Shown here in pieces: positions 1 through 9,182 of a stretch of 64,000 bases of DNA. The notes below the pieces were generated by a model, which saw nothing but the letters and a program-made list of their open reading frames with translations, had not been told where the DNA came from and made no database searches. The position numbers and the translations under genes were made by a program. This DNA is from UMGS1002 sp964570825. GTDB lineage: Bacteria; Bacillota; Clostridia; Oscillospirales; CAG-272. The stretch's first letter is position 1, and every line of letters starts with the position of its first letter. The DNA lies in assembly GCA_964570825.1 (NCBI GenBank), contig CAZMZJ010000008.1:34799-98798 (forward strand), written 5' to 3'.

Positions 1-14
1 ATAACGGAATATTT

Positions 15-2405
15 ATGCAATTTACGGAAAAAACATTAAAAACACTTGAATTTGATAAAATAAGAAGTATGCTCGCCGCCTGTGCACCGACAGACGGCGC
101 TAAAGAGATGGCGCTATCCCTTGTGCCAAGCGAACATACAACTGTAATACTTCGGAATCTACGGCACACCAGCGATGCCAAAAAGCTGATCGGGAATAAA
201 GGTATGCCGCCGTTCGGGGGCGTAAAAGACATGAGCGGTATATGCGAGCGTGCGAACAAAGGCGCGCTTCTCACCACGAGGGAGCTGCTCGACGCGGCGA
301 ATGTGCTCCGGACCTCGCGCTCCATGCTTGACTATATCAGGACAAACAAGCTTTTTGACACCTCGCTTGACGAGATATTCGAACGTCTGATTACCGATCA
401 AAAGACAGAGGACCATATTTACCGGGCCATAATTGCCGAGGATATGATCGCCGACGAAGCGAGCGGAACTCTTTCAGATATCCGCCGGAAAATCAAGGCT
501 GCAAACAATAAAATCAAGGATCTGCTGGCGAAATACACCGGAGGAGCTTATTCGAAATACCTTCAGGAAAATATTGTTACGCAGCGCGGCGGGCGGTATG
601 TAGTGCCGGTTAAGATTGAGTGCCGCAACGAGATAAAAGGGCTTGTGCATGATACATCGTCATCGGGTGCGACGCTTTTTATTGAACCCATGGCGGTGGT
701 TGACGCGAACAATGAGCTGCGCGAGCTTGAAGCTGCGGAGCAGCATGAAGTCGAAAAAATACTTGCCGCTCTTTCGGCGGAGGTTGACGCCATTTCGGGC
801 GCATTGAGGCTTGACTATCAGAACATCACCGAGCTGGCCTTCATATTTGCCTGCGGGGAGCTTTCATTCAGGCTGAACGGAATCGCTCCAATGATATCCG
901 GCGACCGTTCACTGAGTCTGCACAAGGCAAGACACCCTCTTATAGACAAGGAAAAGGTTGTTCCGATAGACATTGAGATCGGACACGGCAGGGATACGCT
1001 GATAATAACAGGTCCCAATACCGGCGGCAAAACGGTAACACTTAAGACACTCGGTCTGTTTGCTCTCATGACACAGGCCGGACTTCACATTCCCGCCGAG
1101 GAATCTTCTTCAATCTGCGTGTTTGACAATGTTCTTGCTGATATCGGCGACGAACAGAGCATAGAGCAGTCGTTATCAACATTTTCGGCGCACATGGTAA
1201 ATATTGTGTCGATTATGCGAGAGGTTACAGAACGTTCTCTTGTCCTGTTTGACGAACTCGGAGTCGGAACCGACCCGATTGAAGGTGCGGCGCTTGCGGT
1301 GGCTGTCATTGAAGCTGTGAGAGAAAAGGGAGCCATATGCGCATCTACAACTCATTACGCAGAACTGAAAGCTTACGCGCTTGAAACAGACGGCGTCGAA
1401 AACGCTTCCTGTGAGTTTGATATCGAAACATTAAGACCGACATACAAATTGATAATAGGGACGCCTGGAAAATCCAACGCGTTTGCAATTTCCCGGAAGC
1501 TCGGGCTTCCGGAGGAGATAATAAAACGCGCGCAGAACTCCGTCAGTGCCGACAGCAAGCGTTTTGAACTTGTTATCGAAAAGCTCGAGAAAAGCCGGAT
1601 GGAGATGGAACGCGACCGCGAGGAAACAGCAAGGCTGCGTGCGGATTACGAGAAATTCAAGGCGGAAGCTGAAAAGAAAATCAGAGCGCAGACGGCAGAG
1701 GCCGAACGCGAGCTTGAAAAAGCACGAGAAAAAGCACAGGCAATGGTGGAAAGCGCCAAGGCGTCGAGCGACTATATTATGGCGCAGCTGGACAAAGCAA
1801 GAAAAGCCAAGGAAAGCGAAAGGTTCGGAGAAGAACTTGAGCGCACACGTCAGGAAATAAGGGCGCATATTAAAGCCAACTCCGACAAATTTAACCCTAT
1901 CGATGAGGTGGAAGACGACGGATACAAGCTGCCGCGTCAGCTCGTCAAAGGTGATCAGGTCTATATTAAAAATATCGGAGCTTCGGGAACCGTGGTAGAA
2001 GCTCCCGACCGTTCGGGAACTGTGGTGGTTCAGGCCGGCGCTGCACGGACAAAGACAAATATATCGAACCTGAAGCTTATAATACCGGGCGAAACAATTG
2101 TATCAGAACGGGAAAGCAAAAGAGTATCCGCATCTGAATACAAGCAGAAGCCAATTAAAGAATTTTCGCCGGAGATCGATTTGCGCGGAATGACAGGAGA
2201 AGAGGCGTGGTATGCGGTCGACAAGTATATCGACGAGGCGCAGATGATGAATATGAACGAGATACGCCTGATACACGGTAAGGGAACCGGAGCGCTCAAA
2301 AATGCTCTCTGGCGTTTTCTGCAGTCCGACCGGCGGATTGCGTCATACCGCCTCGGCAGGTATGGCGAGGGTGACGGCGGCGTCACGGTAATTGAGTTAA
2401 AGTAA
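15..2405 (+). CDS. mutS2: Endonuclease MutS2
   Basis: A 796-residue MutS-family ATPase without the mismatch-recognition domain. The Walker A motif GPNTGGKT lies near residues 335-342 and the Walker B region LVLFDELGVGTDP follows. A long charged coiled coil covers about 520-620. A C-terminal Smr nuclease domain starts at IDLRGMTGEEAW and carries the HGKGTGALK signature near residue 755. In this family MutS2 acts on branched DNA and in Bacillus also on collided ribosomes; which role applies here cannot be read from the sequence. The ATG lies only 14 bases into the window, so its promoter is outside, and no clear ribosome-binding site is visible in those 14 bases. Length and domain order are normal. 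Confidence 0.97.
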   Translation: MQFTEKTLKTLEFDKIRSMLAACAPTDGAKEMALSLVPSEHTTVILRNLRHTSDAKKLIGNKGMPPFGGVKDMSGICERANKGALLTTRELLDAANVLRTSRSMLDYIRTNKLFDTSLDEIFERLITDQKTEDHIYRAIIAEDMIADEASGTLSDIRRKIKAANNKIKDLLAKYTGGAYSKYLQENIVTQRGGRYVVPVKIECRNEIKGLVHDTSSSGATLFIEPMAVVDANNELRELEAAEQHEVEKILAALSAEVDAISGALRLDYQNITELAFIFACGELSFRLNGIAPMISGDRSLSLHKARHPLIDKEKVVPIDIEIGHGRDTLIITGPNTGGKTVTLKTLGLFALMTQAGLHIPAEESSSICVFDNVLADIGDEQSIEQSLSTFSAHMVNIVSIMREVTERSLVLFDELGVGTDPIEGAALAVAVIEAVREKGAICASTTHYAELKAYALETDGVENASCEFDIETLRPTYKLIIGTPGKSNAFAISRKLGLPEEIIKRAQNSVSADSKRFELVIEKLEKSRMEMERDREETARLRADYEKFKAEAEKKIRAQTAEAERELEKAREKAQAMVESAKASSDYIMAQLDKARKAKESERFGEELERTRQEIRAHIKANSDKFNPIDEVEDDGYKLPRQLVKGDQVYIKNIGASGTVVEAPDRSGTVVVQAGAARTKTNISNLKLIIPGETIVSERESKRVSASEYKQKPIKEFSPEIDLRGMTGEEAWYAVDKYIDEAQMMNMNEIRLIHGKGTGALKNALWRFLQSDRRIASYRLGRYGEGDGGVTVIELK

Positions 2406-2488
2406 TATAATTTTTTGTAATGTAAAATCGGCGAACGGATGAAAAATATTTATTGCCGCCTAATGCTTAAAGGAAAGGACAAATCTGT

Positions 2489-3973
2489 ATGAATATAACG
2501 AAAAATTATCTTGCTATAGATCTTGGCGCTTCGAGCGGACGTGGAATCATCGGCAGCTTTGACGGAAAAAAACTGACGCTGCGCGAGAACTGCCGCTTAG
2601 CAAACGAACCGGTAAAGCTCTGTGGCCGGCTGCACTGGGATATTTTAAGAATATTTCACGAAATTAAAAATTCGATAAGGCAAAGCGTACTTGACAAGGA
2701 TAATATAGCCAGCATCGGCATAGACACATGGGGCGTTGATTACGGACTTATCGACAAATGCGGAAGACTTATGTCAAATCCCGTGCATTACCGTGATGCC
2801 AGGACGTCGGGAATAACCGATTATATCAAAAATACAGCCGGTGTGAGCGTTGATGATATTTACGCCGTTACGGGAATTCAGTCGATGGATTTCAATACCA
2901 TATACCAGCTTGCTTCCGAGAGAAGGGACGATTCTGAATATATTGACCGCGCGGACAAGCTTCTCTTTATTCCTGACCTGCTCAACTATTTCCTGACCGG
3001 CAAAATGGCGTCAGAGTACACTGTCATGTCAACAGGCGCAGTTCTTGACGCAAAGAAACGCGCTCTGGCATCCGATCTTCTGAAAAAGCTCGGAATTAAG
3101 ACCGAGCTTTTTGCGCCGATAGTGAAGCCTTGCGGACGGCTTGGAAAAATTCTTCCTTCAGTCCTTGAAGATACAGGTAACACATATGCGGAAGTTATAA
3201 ACGTAGCTTCGCATGATACTGCCAGCGCAGTCTTATCGGTTCCGGTGAAGGAAAAAGGAAAGAAATTTATTTACATAAGCAGCGGCACATGGTCGCTCAT
3301 GGGGACCGAACTCGACGCTCCACTGATTAACTCGGAAACCTGCCGGCTTAACTATACAAACGAGGGCGGAGCAGAGGATACAATACGCTTTCTGAAAAAT
3401 ATCATGGGTCTCTGGATTCTGCAGGAATCTCGGCGCCAGTGGAAGCGCGAGGGCAAGGATTATAGTTTTGCGGAGCTTGAGAAAATGGCGAGAAATTCAA
3501 AACCTTTTGCCTGCCTTATCAATCCGGATGACAAACGGTTTGCTGTACCCGGGAATATGCCCGGCAGAATCGCGGAGTACTGCCGCGAGACCGGGCAGTA
3601 TGAGCCGCGGGACACCGGCGAAATCGTTCGCTGCATATATGAGAGCCTTGCCCTGAAATACCGCATGACAGCGGAGGTGTTATCTGGACTGACAGGCATA
3701 AAACCCGACGGAATAAATATTGTAGGAGGCGGTTCGAAAGACGGCCTTCTCAACCAGATGACGGCGAATGCATGCGGTATGCCGGTAACAGCCGGCCCTA
3801 CCGAGGCGACAGCAGTTGGCAATATTGCAATACAGGCGATCGCATCTGGAGAAATACGCGATATGGCCGAAGCAAGATCAGTTATTGCGGATTCATTTGC
3901 TCCTGAGTATTATTTGCCGGAAGACCGCGGGGCTTGGGATGAGGCTTACGCCGTTTTCAGAAAATTAAAATGA
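2489..3973 (+). CDS. rhaB: Rhamnulokinase (FGGY family)
   Basis: A 494-residue FGGY carbohydrate kinase. The N-terminal ATPase lobe begins AIDLGASSGRGIIG, and the substrate loop has DTWGVDYGLID. The second lobe carries the SSGTWSLMG phosphate-binding loop and the GGGSKDGLLNQM adenosine motif. These are typical of RhaB, which phosphorylates L-rhamnulose in rhamnose catabolism. No rhaA, rhaD or rhamnose regulator is nearby, so substrate assignment rests on family resemblance; L-fuculose kinase is the main alternative. The start has GGAAAGGA about 9 bases upstream. It follows mutS2 after an 83-base gap and precedes an AEC transporter by 30 bases, so the two may be co-transcribed. Confidence 0.88.
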   Translation: MNITKNYLAIDLGASSGRGIIGSFDGKKLTLRENCRLANEPVKLCGRLHWDILRIFHEIKNSIRQSVLDKDNIASIGIDTWGVDYGLIDKCGRLMSNPVHYRDARTSGITDYIKNTAGVSVDDIYAVTGIQSMDFNTIYQLASERRDDSEYIDRADKLLFIPDLLNYFLTGKMASEYTVMSTGAVLDAKKRALASDLLKKLGIKTELFAPIVKPCGRLGKILPSVLEDTGNTYAEVINVASHDTASAVLSVPVKEKGKKFIYISSGTWSLMGTELDAPLINSETCRLNYTNEGGAEDTIRFLKNIMGLWILQESRRQWKREGKDYSFAELEKMARNSKPFACLINPDDKRFAVPGNMPGRIAEYCRETGQYEPRDTGEIVRCIYESLALKYRMTAEVLSGLTGIKPDGINIVGGGSKDGLLNQMTANACGMPVTAGPTEATAVGNIAIQAIASGEIRDMAEARSVIADSFAPEYYLPEDRGAWDEAYAVFRKLK

Positions 3974-4003
3974 AAGAGATACGTTTATCCCGGAAGATAA
4001 CGA

Positions 4004-4975
4004 GTGATTTATATGTGGAATAATTTTGTTTACAGCGTTAATGTAATTTTACCGATTTTTATTCTTGTTATGCTTGGCTGGCTGCTCAAGAGATTTAATT
4101 TTTTCAAGGAAGGCTTTCTTGAATCGGCGGATAAAATGGTTTTCAAGATAATGCTTCCATGCATGCTTTTTATTGAATCGTCCAAAGCGGATCTTCGCGG
4201 CGGTTCGGGGCAGATGTCATTTATTTTATTCGGATGCGCAGGGATCAGCGTTTCGTTTTTAATATTGTGGCTGATAATTCCAGTTTTCGTAAAGGACGAC
4301 GCAAAGCGAGGCGCTATGATTCAAGGAAGCTTCAGGTCGAATTTTACGATTCTCGGCGTTCCTCTTGCCGCCAGCATGTTCGGGGAGAAGGGAAGCATAG
4401 CGATTGCGGTGCTTACGCCTTTTATTATTCTGCTTGTGAATATTTATTCGGTAATTATTCTGAGCGTTTTCGCCCCGCACGGCACGGAAAAGAGCATTAT
4501 TAAAATTGCGGGTAGAATTGCCAAAAGCACACTTACGAATCCGCTTATTATTGCTGTTGTCCTCGCGCTGCCATTTATGCTCACCGACATATCTTTGCCG
4601 GTTTTTGCCGAAAAGACACTCAGCTATCTGTCTCAGGCAACTGTTGCGCTTTCTCTGATAAGCCTCGGAGCCGGAATTACCGGCAGCGCAATCAAGGGAA
4701 AAATCAAATATTCACTTGCGGCAACATTTATAAAGACCGTGCTTCTGCCGGCGGTTATGGTTGCTATTGCGTACATATTCGGATTCAGGAATACCGAACT
4801 CGGAGTACTGTTTATCCTGTTCGGAACGCCATCGGCTGTCGCCAGCTATATAATGGCTAAGAACATGAAGAGCGACGACGAGCTGGCGGGACAGATTCTT
4901 CTGCTCACTACGATGTTTTGTCTTATTACGATATTCGCGGGAATTTTTGTGATGAAAAACATTGGATGTATATAA
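4004..4975 (+). CDS. AEC-family (auxin efflux carrier type) transporter
   Basis: A 323-residue integral membrane protein with about ten hydrophobic segments, opening with a helix that ends in GWLLKRFNFF, typical of the AEC/BART superfamily. Bacterial members move small organic acids such as malate or malonate, but the substrate cannot be read here. The listed start is GTG; an ATG three codons later (4013) is equally possible because no strong ribosome-binding site favours either. The gene lies 30 bases after the rhamnulokinase gene on the same strand, so they may share a transcript. A perfect palindrome follows the stop codon. Confidence 0.85.
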   Translation: MIYMWNNFVYSVNVILPIFILVMLGWLLKRFNFFKEGFLESADKMVFKIMLPCMLFIESSKADLRGGSGQMSFILFGCAGISVSFLILWLIIPVFVKDDAKRGAMIQGSFRSNFTILGVPLAASMFGEKGSIAIAVLTPFIILLVNIYSVIILSVFAPHGTEKSIIKIAGRIAKSTLTNPLIIAVVLALPFMLTDISLPVFAEKTLSYLSQATVALSLISLGAGITGSAIKGKIKYSLAATFIKTVLLPAVMVAIAYIFGFRNTELGVLFILFGTPSAVASYIMAKNMKSDDELAGQILLLTTMFCLITIFAGIFVMKNIGCI

Positions 4976-4990
4976 TATTAAAAAAATTAA

Positions 4991-5008
4991 CTTTTGCCAT
5001 GGCAAAAG
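4991..5008. promoter_or_regulatory. 18-bp perfect palindrome upstream of prs
   Basis: The site CTTTTGCCATGGCAAAAG is perfectly self-complementary with no loop, 15 bases past the AEC transporter stop and about 50 bases upstream of the predicted prs -10 element. A loop-less dyad fits a dimeric repressor operator better than an RNA hairpin, and no T tract follows it on the + strand. On the - strand a T-rich tract follows, but no gene runs that way here. The binding protein is unknown. Confidence 0.45.
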
Positions 5009-5037
5009 CTGCATAAAATATATATGTTCGGAATATC

Positions 5038-5066
5038 TTTTCAAAATGCCTGTTTTATGATATAAT
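5038..5066 (+). promoter_or_regulatory. Predicted sigma-A promoter for prs
   Basis: TTTTCA, 17 bases, then a consensus TATAAT at 5061-5066. The -35 matches only 4 of 6 positions. The prs start lies about 115 bases downstream, leaving a long 5' leader in which I see no clear structured element. Confidence 0.5.
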
Positions 5067-5181
5067 ACTAACTGATTTAAGCAAATGAAAGCTTGCATTG
5101 TAAAACTGTAAATGAATATACGGTAGACAATTTGAAAATTTCTATTATTAAGTAAGTATGCCTTAAAAGGCGGGAGGCTTT

Positions 5182-6324
5182 ATGAACGATTCGCTTTTCG
5201 GAGAGCTTAGTGTCATTGCAATGAAAGGCTGCGAGCAGTTCGGCGCCCAGGTTGACTATTATCTAAAGGAATGGAGAGGCTGCGGCGAAAGTGATACTTT
5301 CTTTATCAAAACCGAATGCCCGCGGTTCAGTTCCGGCGAGGCGAAAGGTCTGATATTCCAGTCACTGCGCGGTCATGATCTTTATATTATATGCGATGTG
5401 TTTAATCACGGCGTGACATACAAGATGTACGGACAAACCGTACCCATGAGTCCGGACGACCATTATTCCGACCTAAAACGGCTTATTGCGGCTGCGGGGG
5501 GAAAGGCAAGACGCGTTTCGGTGATTATGCCGATGCTTTACGAAGGCAGACAGCATAAACGCTCCTCACGCGAATCACTTGACTGCGCGCTTATGCTTCA
5601 GGAGCTTCAGTCGATGGGAGTAACGAATATCATCACTTTTGACGCTCACGATTCGAGAATTCAGAATGCGGTTCCGCTTTGCGGATTTGACGACGTGCGT
5701 CCGACATACCAGATGATCAAGGCTCTCGTAAAAAATGTTCCGGATATTGTCATCGACAAAAATGCCCTGACGATTATTTCACCCGATGAGGGCGCCATGG
5801 GGCGTTGCATGTATTATTCATCGGTGCTGGGCATTGACATAGGTATGTTTTACAAACGCCGCGACTATACAAAAGTTGTGAACGGACGCAATCCGATAGA
5901 GTCACACGAGTACCTCGGAGGCGACCTTACCGGGAAGGATGTGATAGTTGTCGACGATATTATTTCCTCCGGTGATTCGCTCCTTGACGTGGCGCTCCAG
6001 CTCAAACAGAAAGGCGCGAAACGTATTTTTGCTTTCGTATCGTTCGGGCTTTTCACGGACGGCCTTGAGAAATTTACAAAAGCATACAACGACGGACTTA
6101 TTACAAAAGTATTTACGACAAATCTTGTCTACCGTACGCCGGAGCTTCTCTCGATGCCGTGGTATGTCGAGGTCAATATGTGTAAATATGTGGCATACAT
6201 AATCGACACTCTCAACCATGACGCAACAATAAGCAATCTGCTTGATCCGGTACAGAGAATACACAATCTTATTGAAAAGCACAAGGCTGAAATGGAAAAC
6301 AGTCAGATGACAATAAAGTTTTGA
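5182..6324 (+). CDS. prs: Ribose-phosphate pyrophosphokinase, divergent long form
   Basis: A 380-residue PRPP synthetase homologue making 5-phosphoribosyl-1-pyrophosphate from ribose 5-phosphate and ATP. The PRPP-binding loop is VIVVDDIISSGDSL at about 255-268, and the region equivalent to the DLHAGQIQ motif reads DAHDSRIQ. It is about 60 residues longer than the usual 310-320. There is extra sequence at the N-terminus and around MSPDDHYSDL, and the ATP-binding flexible loop (GRQHKRSSRES) differs from the usual YARQDRK type. GGCGGGAGG lies 6-8 bases before the ATG. It probably forms a unit with the DUF1385 gene 27 bases downstream. A divergent but functional Prs is the best reading. Confidence 0.88.
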   Translation: MNDSLFGELSVIAMKGCEQFGAQVDYYLKEWRGCGESDTFFIKTECPRFSSGEAKGLIFQSLRGHDLYIICDVFNHGVTYKMYGQTVPMSPDDHYSDLKRLIAAAGGKARRVSVIMPMLYEGRQHKRSSRESLDCALMLQELQSMGVTNIITFDAHDSRIQNAVPLCGFDDVRPTYQMIKALVKNVPDIVIDKNALTIISPDEGAMGRCMYYSSVLGIDIGMFYKRRDYTKVVNGRNPIESHEYLGGDLTGKDVIVVDDIISSGDSLLDVALQLKQKGAKRIFAFVSFGLFTDGLEKFTKAYNDGLITKVFTTNLVYRTPELLSMPWYVEVNMCKYVAYIIDTLNHDATISNLLDPVQRIHNLIEKHKAEMENSQMTIKF

Positions 6325-6351
6325 ATTTAGGCCGTTAAGGGAGATGCAAAC

Positions 6352-7623
6352 ATGCTGAAAAGAACAAGCCGGGATGAAGACAACAGTGCCTGCCGGAAAA
6401 AAGTCAGGAAAACATCGATAGGCGGTCAGGCGCTGATCGAGGGGATAATGATGCGCGGCCCGAAAAAAATATCAATGGCGGTGCGTAATCCTGACGGCGA
6501 CGTGGTTGTTGAGACATGGGACTCTGACGCCAAGGACAGGCCGAAATATTACCGTCTTCCGTTTTTGCGCGGAGTGTTCGGATTTATCGATTCGATGCGG
6601 TTCGGTTATAAATGTCTTATGCGTTCAGCTGAAATCGCGGGTTTTGACGACCTTGAAAACCAAGATGATAAGGGCGGCAATAAAAAAATAAAGAAAAAAG
6701 AAAATACTGATAATAAGGCGGTAAGCGGCGCTGAACGGGACTATTCATCTAACGACAGCTTTAATAATAATGCCGATCAGGTTTTAACAGAGGAAATTTC
6801 CGCCGATATTGAAATCGCGCCCGGCAAGGCCGGAGACGGAGACGTCCAATCCCCCAAAAACGAGGACGCAAATTCGGTTTCTGAAAATACAGCAGAAAGT
6901 AAAACGACGGACGTAAAATCTTCCGGTAAAGATAACAAGAAGAGCAATTCAGTTTTTATAAACGCGATTATGGTTGTGGCGTCGGTTCTTGGCGTCATTC
7001 TTGCCATCGTACTTTTCAAGGCTCTTCCGGAAATGCTGTATGAGATGCTAAAAAAGTTAATCCCTGAGCTTGGCGGCGAGGGATATGGTTATCAGCTGGT
7101 CAGGTCGCTGTTCGTGGGAATACTGAAAATAATCATTTTGGTAGCATATATGGCTCTTATCACCCTTATGAAGGACATTAGGCGGACATTCATGTATCAC
7201 GGAGCAGAGCACAAGTCTATTATGTGTTATGAACAGGGGCTTGAACTTACGGTCGCCAACGTCAGGTCGCAGAGGCGTTTTCATCCCAGATGCGGCACTT
7301 CATTTCTTATCCTAATGGTTATAGTCGGAATATTCATTACAATGTTCATACCTGCAAACCTCAGCGATAACGGAATTCTCAACGTGGTATTGAGGACTTT
7401 GATCAGCCTTGCGCTGCTGCCGGTGATGATGAGCGTCGGATACGAGCTTATCAGAATTGCCGGGAAACACGATAATATGCTGACAAGGATTATTTCCGCG
7501 CCCGGTCTCTGGCTGCAGCGTATCACAACGAAAGAGCCGGACGACAGTATGATTGAATGCGCGATCATTGCGCTTAATAATGTCATACCCGGCGACGGAA
7601 GCGATGACTGGGACAAAAAATAA
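6352..7623 (+). CDS. DUF1385 membrane protein (YqhQ-like)
   Basis: A 423-residue DUF1385-family protein. The conserved opening GGQALIEGIMMRGP is at about 24-37. Two hydrophobic stretches follow the central linker, then the family hallmark MYHGAEHKSIMCYE, then RFHPRCGTSFL with more membrane helices. Residues about 105-195 are a low-complexity, highly charged insertion rich in K, D, E, N and S that breaks the conserved N-terminal block from the membrane part; this segment is variable in the family. The biochemical function of DUF1385 is not established. GGGAGATGC lies just before the start. The gene ends at a bidirectional terminator shared with convergent murE. Confidence 0.88.
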   Translation: MLKRTSRDEDNSACRKKVRKTSIGGQALIEGIMMRGPKKISMAVRNPDGDVVVETWDSDAKDRPKYYRLPFLRGVFGFIDSMRFGYKCLMRSAEIAGFDDLENQDDKGGNKKIKKKENTDNKAVSGAERDYSSNDSFNNNADQVLTEEISADIEIAPGKAGDGDVQSPKNEDANSVSENTAESKTTDVKSSGKDNKKSNSVFINAIMVVASVLGVILAIVLFKALPEMLYEMLKKLIPELGGEGYGYQLVRSLFVGILKIIILVAYMALITLMKDIRRTFMYHGAEHKSIMCYEQGLELTVANVRSQRRFHPRCGTSFLILMVIVGIFITMFIPANLSDNGILNVVLRTLISLALLPVMMSVGYELIRIAGKHDNMLTRIISAPGLWLQRITTKEPDDSMIECAIIALNNVIPGDGSDDWDKK

Positions 7624-7644
7624 ATATATTAAAAACAAAAAAAT

Positions 7645-7683
7645 AACCGGCGGAAGCTTTTACAAAAGGCTCCGCCGGTTTTT
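7645..7683. terminator. Bidirectional terminator between DUF1385 gene and murE
   Basis: AACCGGCGGA (7645-7654) pairs with TCCGCCGGTT (7671-7680), followed by a T tract on the + strand. The A-rich flank before it supplies a T tract on the - strand, so it can end both converging transcripts. Confidence 0.85.
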
Positions 7684-7697
7684 GCAAATATCAAGAA

Positions 7698-9182
7698 TTA
7701 CACAGTCGATTTCAGCACGGCGTCAGCCGCCTCAAGGACGATGTCTTTTTCGCAGAAGGGTGTTTTTATTCCTCTTATAAGCTGATAATTCTCATGTCCC
7801 TTGCCTGCGAGGAGCAGGATGTCACCTTCTCTGAGAATCCCGACGGCGTACTTTATGGCTTCGCGGCGGTCGGGAATAGATATATAATCGCATCCTCCCG
7901 GCACAAAGGCAGATGCAATATCGCGAATGATAAGCGCAGGGTCTTCACAGTCGGGGTTGTCAGCGGTCAGAATACATAAATCGCACAGTGACGAGGCGAT
8001 TGCCCCGAGTTCCGGACGGCGCATCTGCGTGCGCCCTCCGACGGATCCGAAAAGACAAATAAGGCGTTTTGGCTTGTAGCTTCTCAGAGTGTGAAGCACC
8101 GCGGAAAAGCTTGTCCCGTTGTGTGCGTAGTCGATGACTATCGTGGCATAGGGAAGTGCGTTGACAAGCTCAAATCTGCCCTCCACCTTTATCTGCGGCA
8201 GTGTATCAATAATCCTGTCGGTATCAGGAATATAGTTTCTACAGACTGCAATAGCCGCGAGAGCATTGCTTACGTTTATTTCTCCCGGAAGATTTAGCTG
8301 TGTTCTTCTGCAGTATGAGCCATTGATATAATCAAACGACACTCCGAGTGCTCCTGAAGTCCTGAATTGGGAAATATTCCCGGCCCGATGGTTTGCGTCA
8401 GTATTAAATCCGAATGTATCTACAGGTGCTTTGCAGCCGGCTACCATGTCATAAGAGTTGATATCGTCAGCGTTGATTATCGCACGGTCAAGCTTATATT
8501 TTGTAAAAAGGCTTGCTTTGCACGCCTTGTAATGGCTGAAGTCAGGGTGCTCCGAACCGCCTATGTGATCCGGTGAAAGATTTGTAAAGACGCACGTATC
8601 AAAATCTATGCAGCGAATGCGGTCAAGGTAGAGAGCCTGAGAGGAGACCTCAAGAGCGACATATCTGATACCGTATGACGCCATTTCGTAAAGATAACGC
8701 TGCAAATCGCAGCTCTCTGGCGTGGTGTTTGAAGTGCGGTGTTTGAAATTACCGTATTCGACGCCGTTTGAACCAATATAACCTGCCGGTATTCCGCAGC
8801 TGTTGAGAATTCCGGCAATCATCAGCGCTGTCGTGGTTTTTCCCTTAGTGCCGGTTATTCCGATTACTTTAAGACGCTGAGACGGATTTGCATAAAGACC
8901 GGCGGAAAGAGAGGCAAGAATTTTGCGGGTATTGACAGCATACATAACCGCCGCGTCGCTTGGAAGATCAAGCTTTTGTTCGGCAACAAACGCCCGGCAG
9001 CCGAGGTTATATGCCGACCGGGCAAAAAGATGTCCGTCTGTCACCGAACCGCTGATGCAGACAAAGACTGAATTTGATCTTGCGGCTCTTGAGTCGGAGC
9101 ATATGTGACCTATTTCAATATCGGTGTTCCCAATGCAGTAATTATTTGGGCAGGTCAATGATATTAGATCACTAAATTTCAT
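7698..9182 (-). CDS. murE: UDP-MurNAc-tripeptide synthetase MurE
   Basis: A 494-residue Mur ligase adding the third amino acid to UDP-MurNAc-L-Ala-D-Glu. The P-loop GTKGKTT is at 111-117, the central motif SNTTPES at 151-157, and the C-terminal AGKGHE near 459-464. The specificity motif reads DNPD at 408-411 where meso-DAP enzymes have DNPR and the Arg contacts the DAP carboxylate. Lacking that Arg, this enzyme is more likely to add L-Lys or another monocarboxylic diamine; that is an inference. It overlaps the stop of the upstream racemase gene by four bases, so it is translated from the same mRNA. Why murE sits outside a mur/dcw cluster is unclear; a second murE may exist elsewhere. Confidence 0.92.
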   Translation of the reverse strand: MKFSDLISLTCPNNYCIGNTDIEIGHICSDSRAARSNSVFVCISGSVTDGHLFARSAYNLGCRAFVAEQKLDLPSDAAVMYAVNTRKILASLSAGLYANPSQRLKVIGITGTKGKTTTALMIAGILNSCGIPAGYIGSNGVEYGNFKHRTSNTTPESCDLQRYLYEMASYGIRYVALEVSSQALYLDRIRCIDFDTCVFTNLSPDHIGGSEHPDFSHYKACKASLFTKYKLDRAIINADDINSYDMVAGCKAPVDTFGFNTDANHRAGNISQFRTSGALGVSFDYINGSYCRRTQLNLPGEINVSNALAAIAVCRNYIPDTDRIIDTLPQIKVEGRFELVNALPYATIVIDYAHNGTSFSAVLHTLRSYKPKRLICLFGSVGGRTQMRRPELGAIASSLCDLCILTADNPDCEDPALIIRDIASAFVPGGCDYISIPDRREAIKYAVGILREGDILLLAGKGHENYQLIRGIKTPFCEKDIVLEAADAVLKSTV

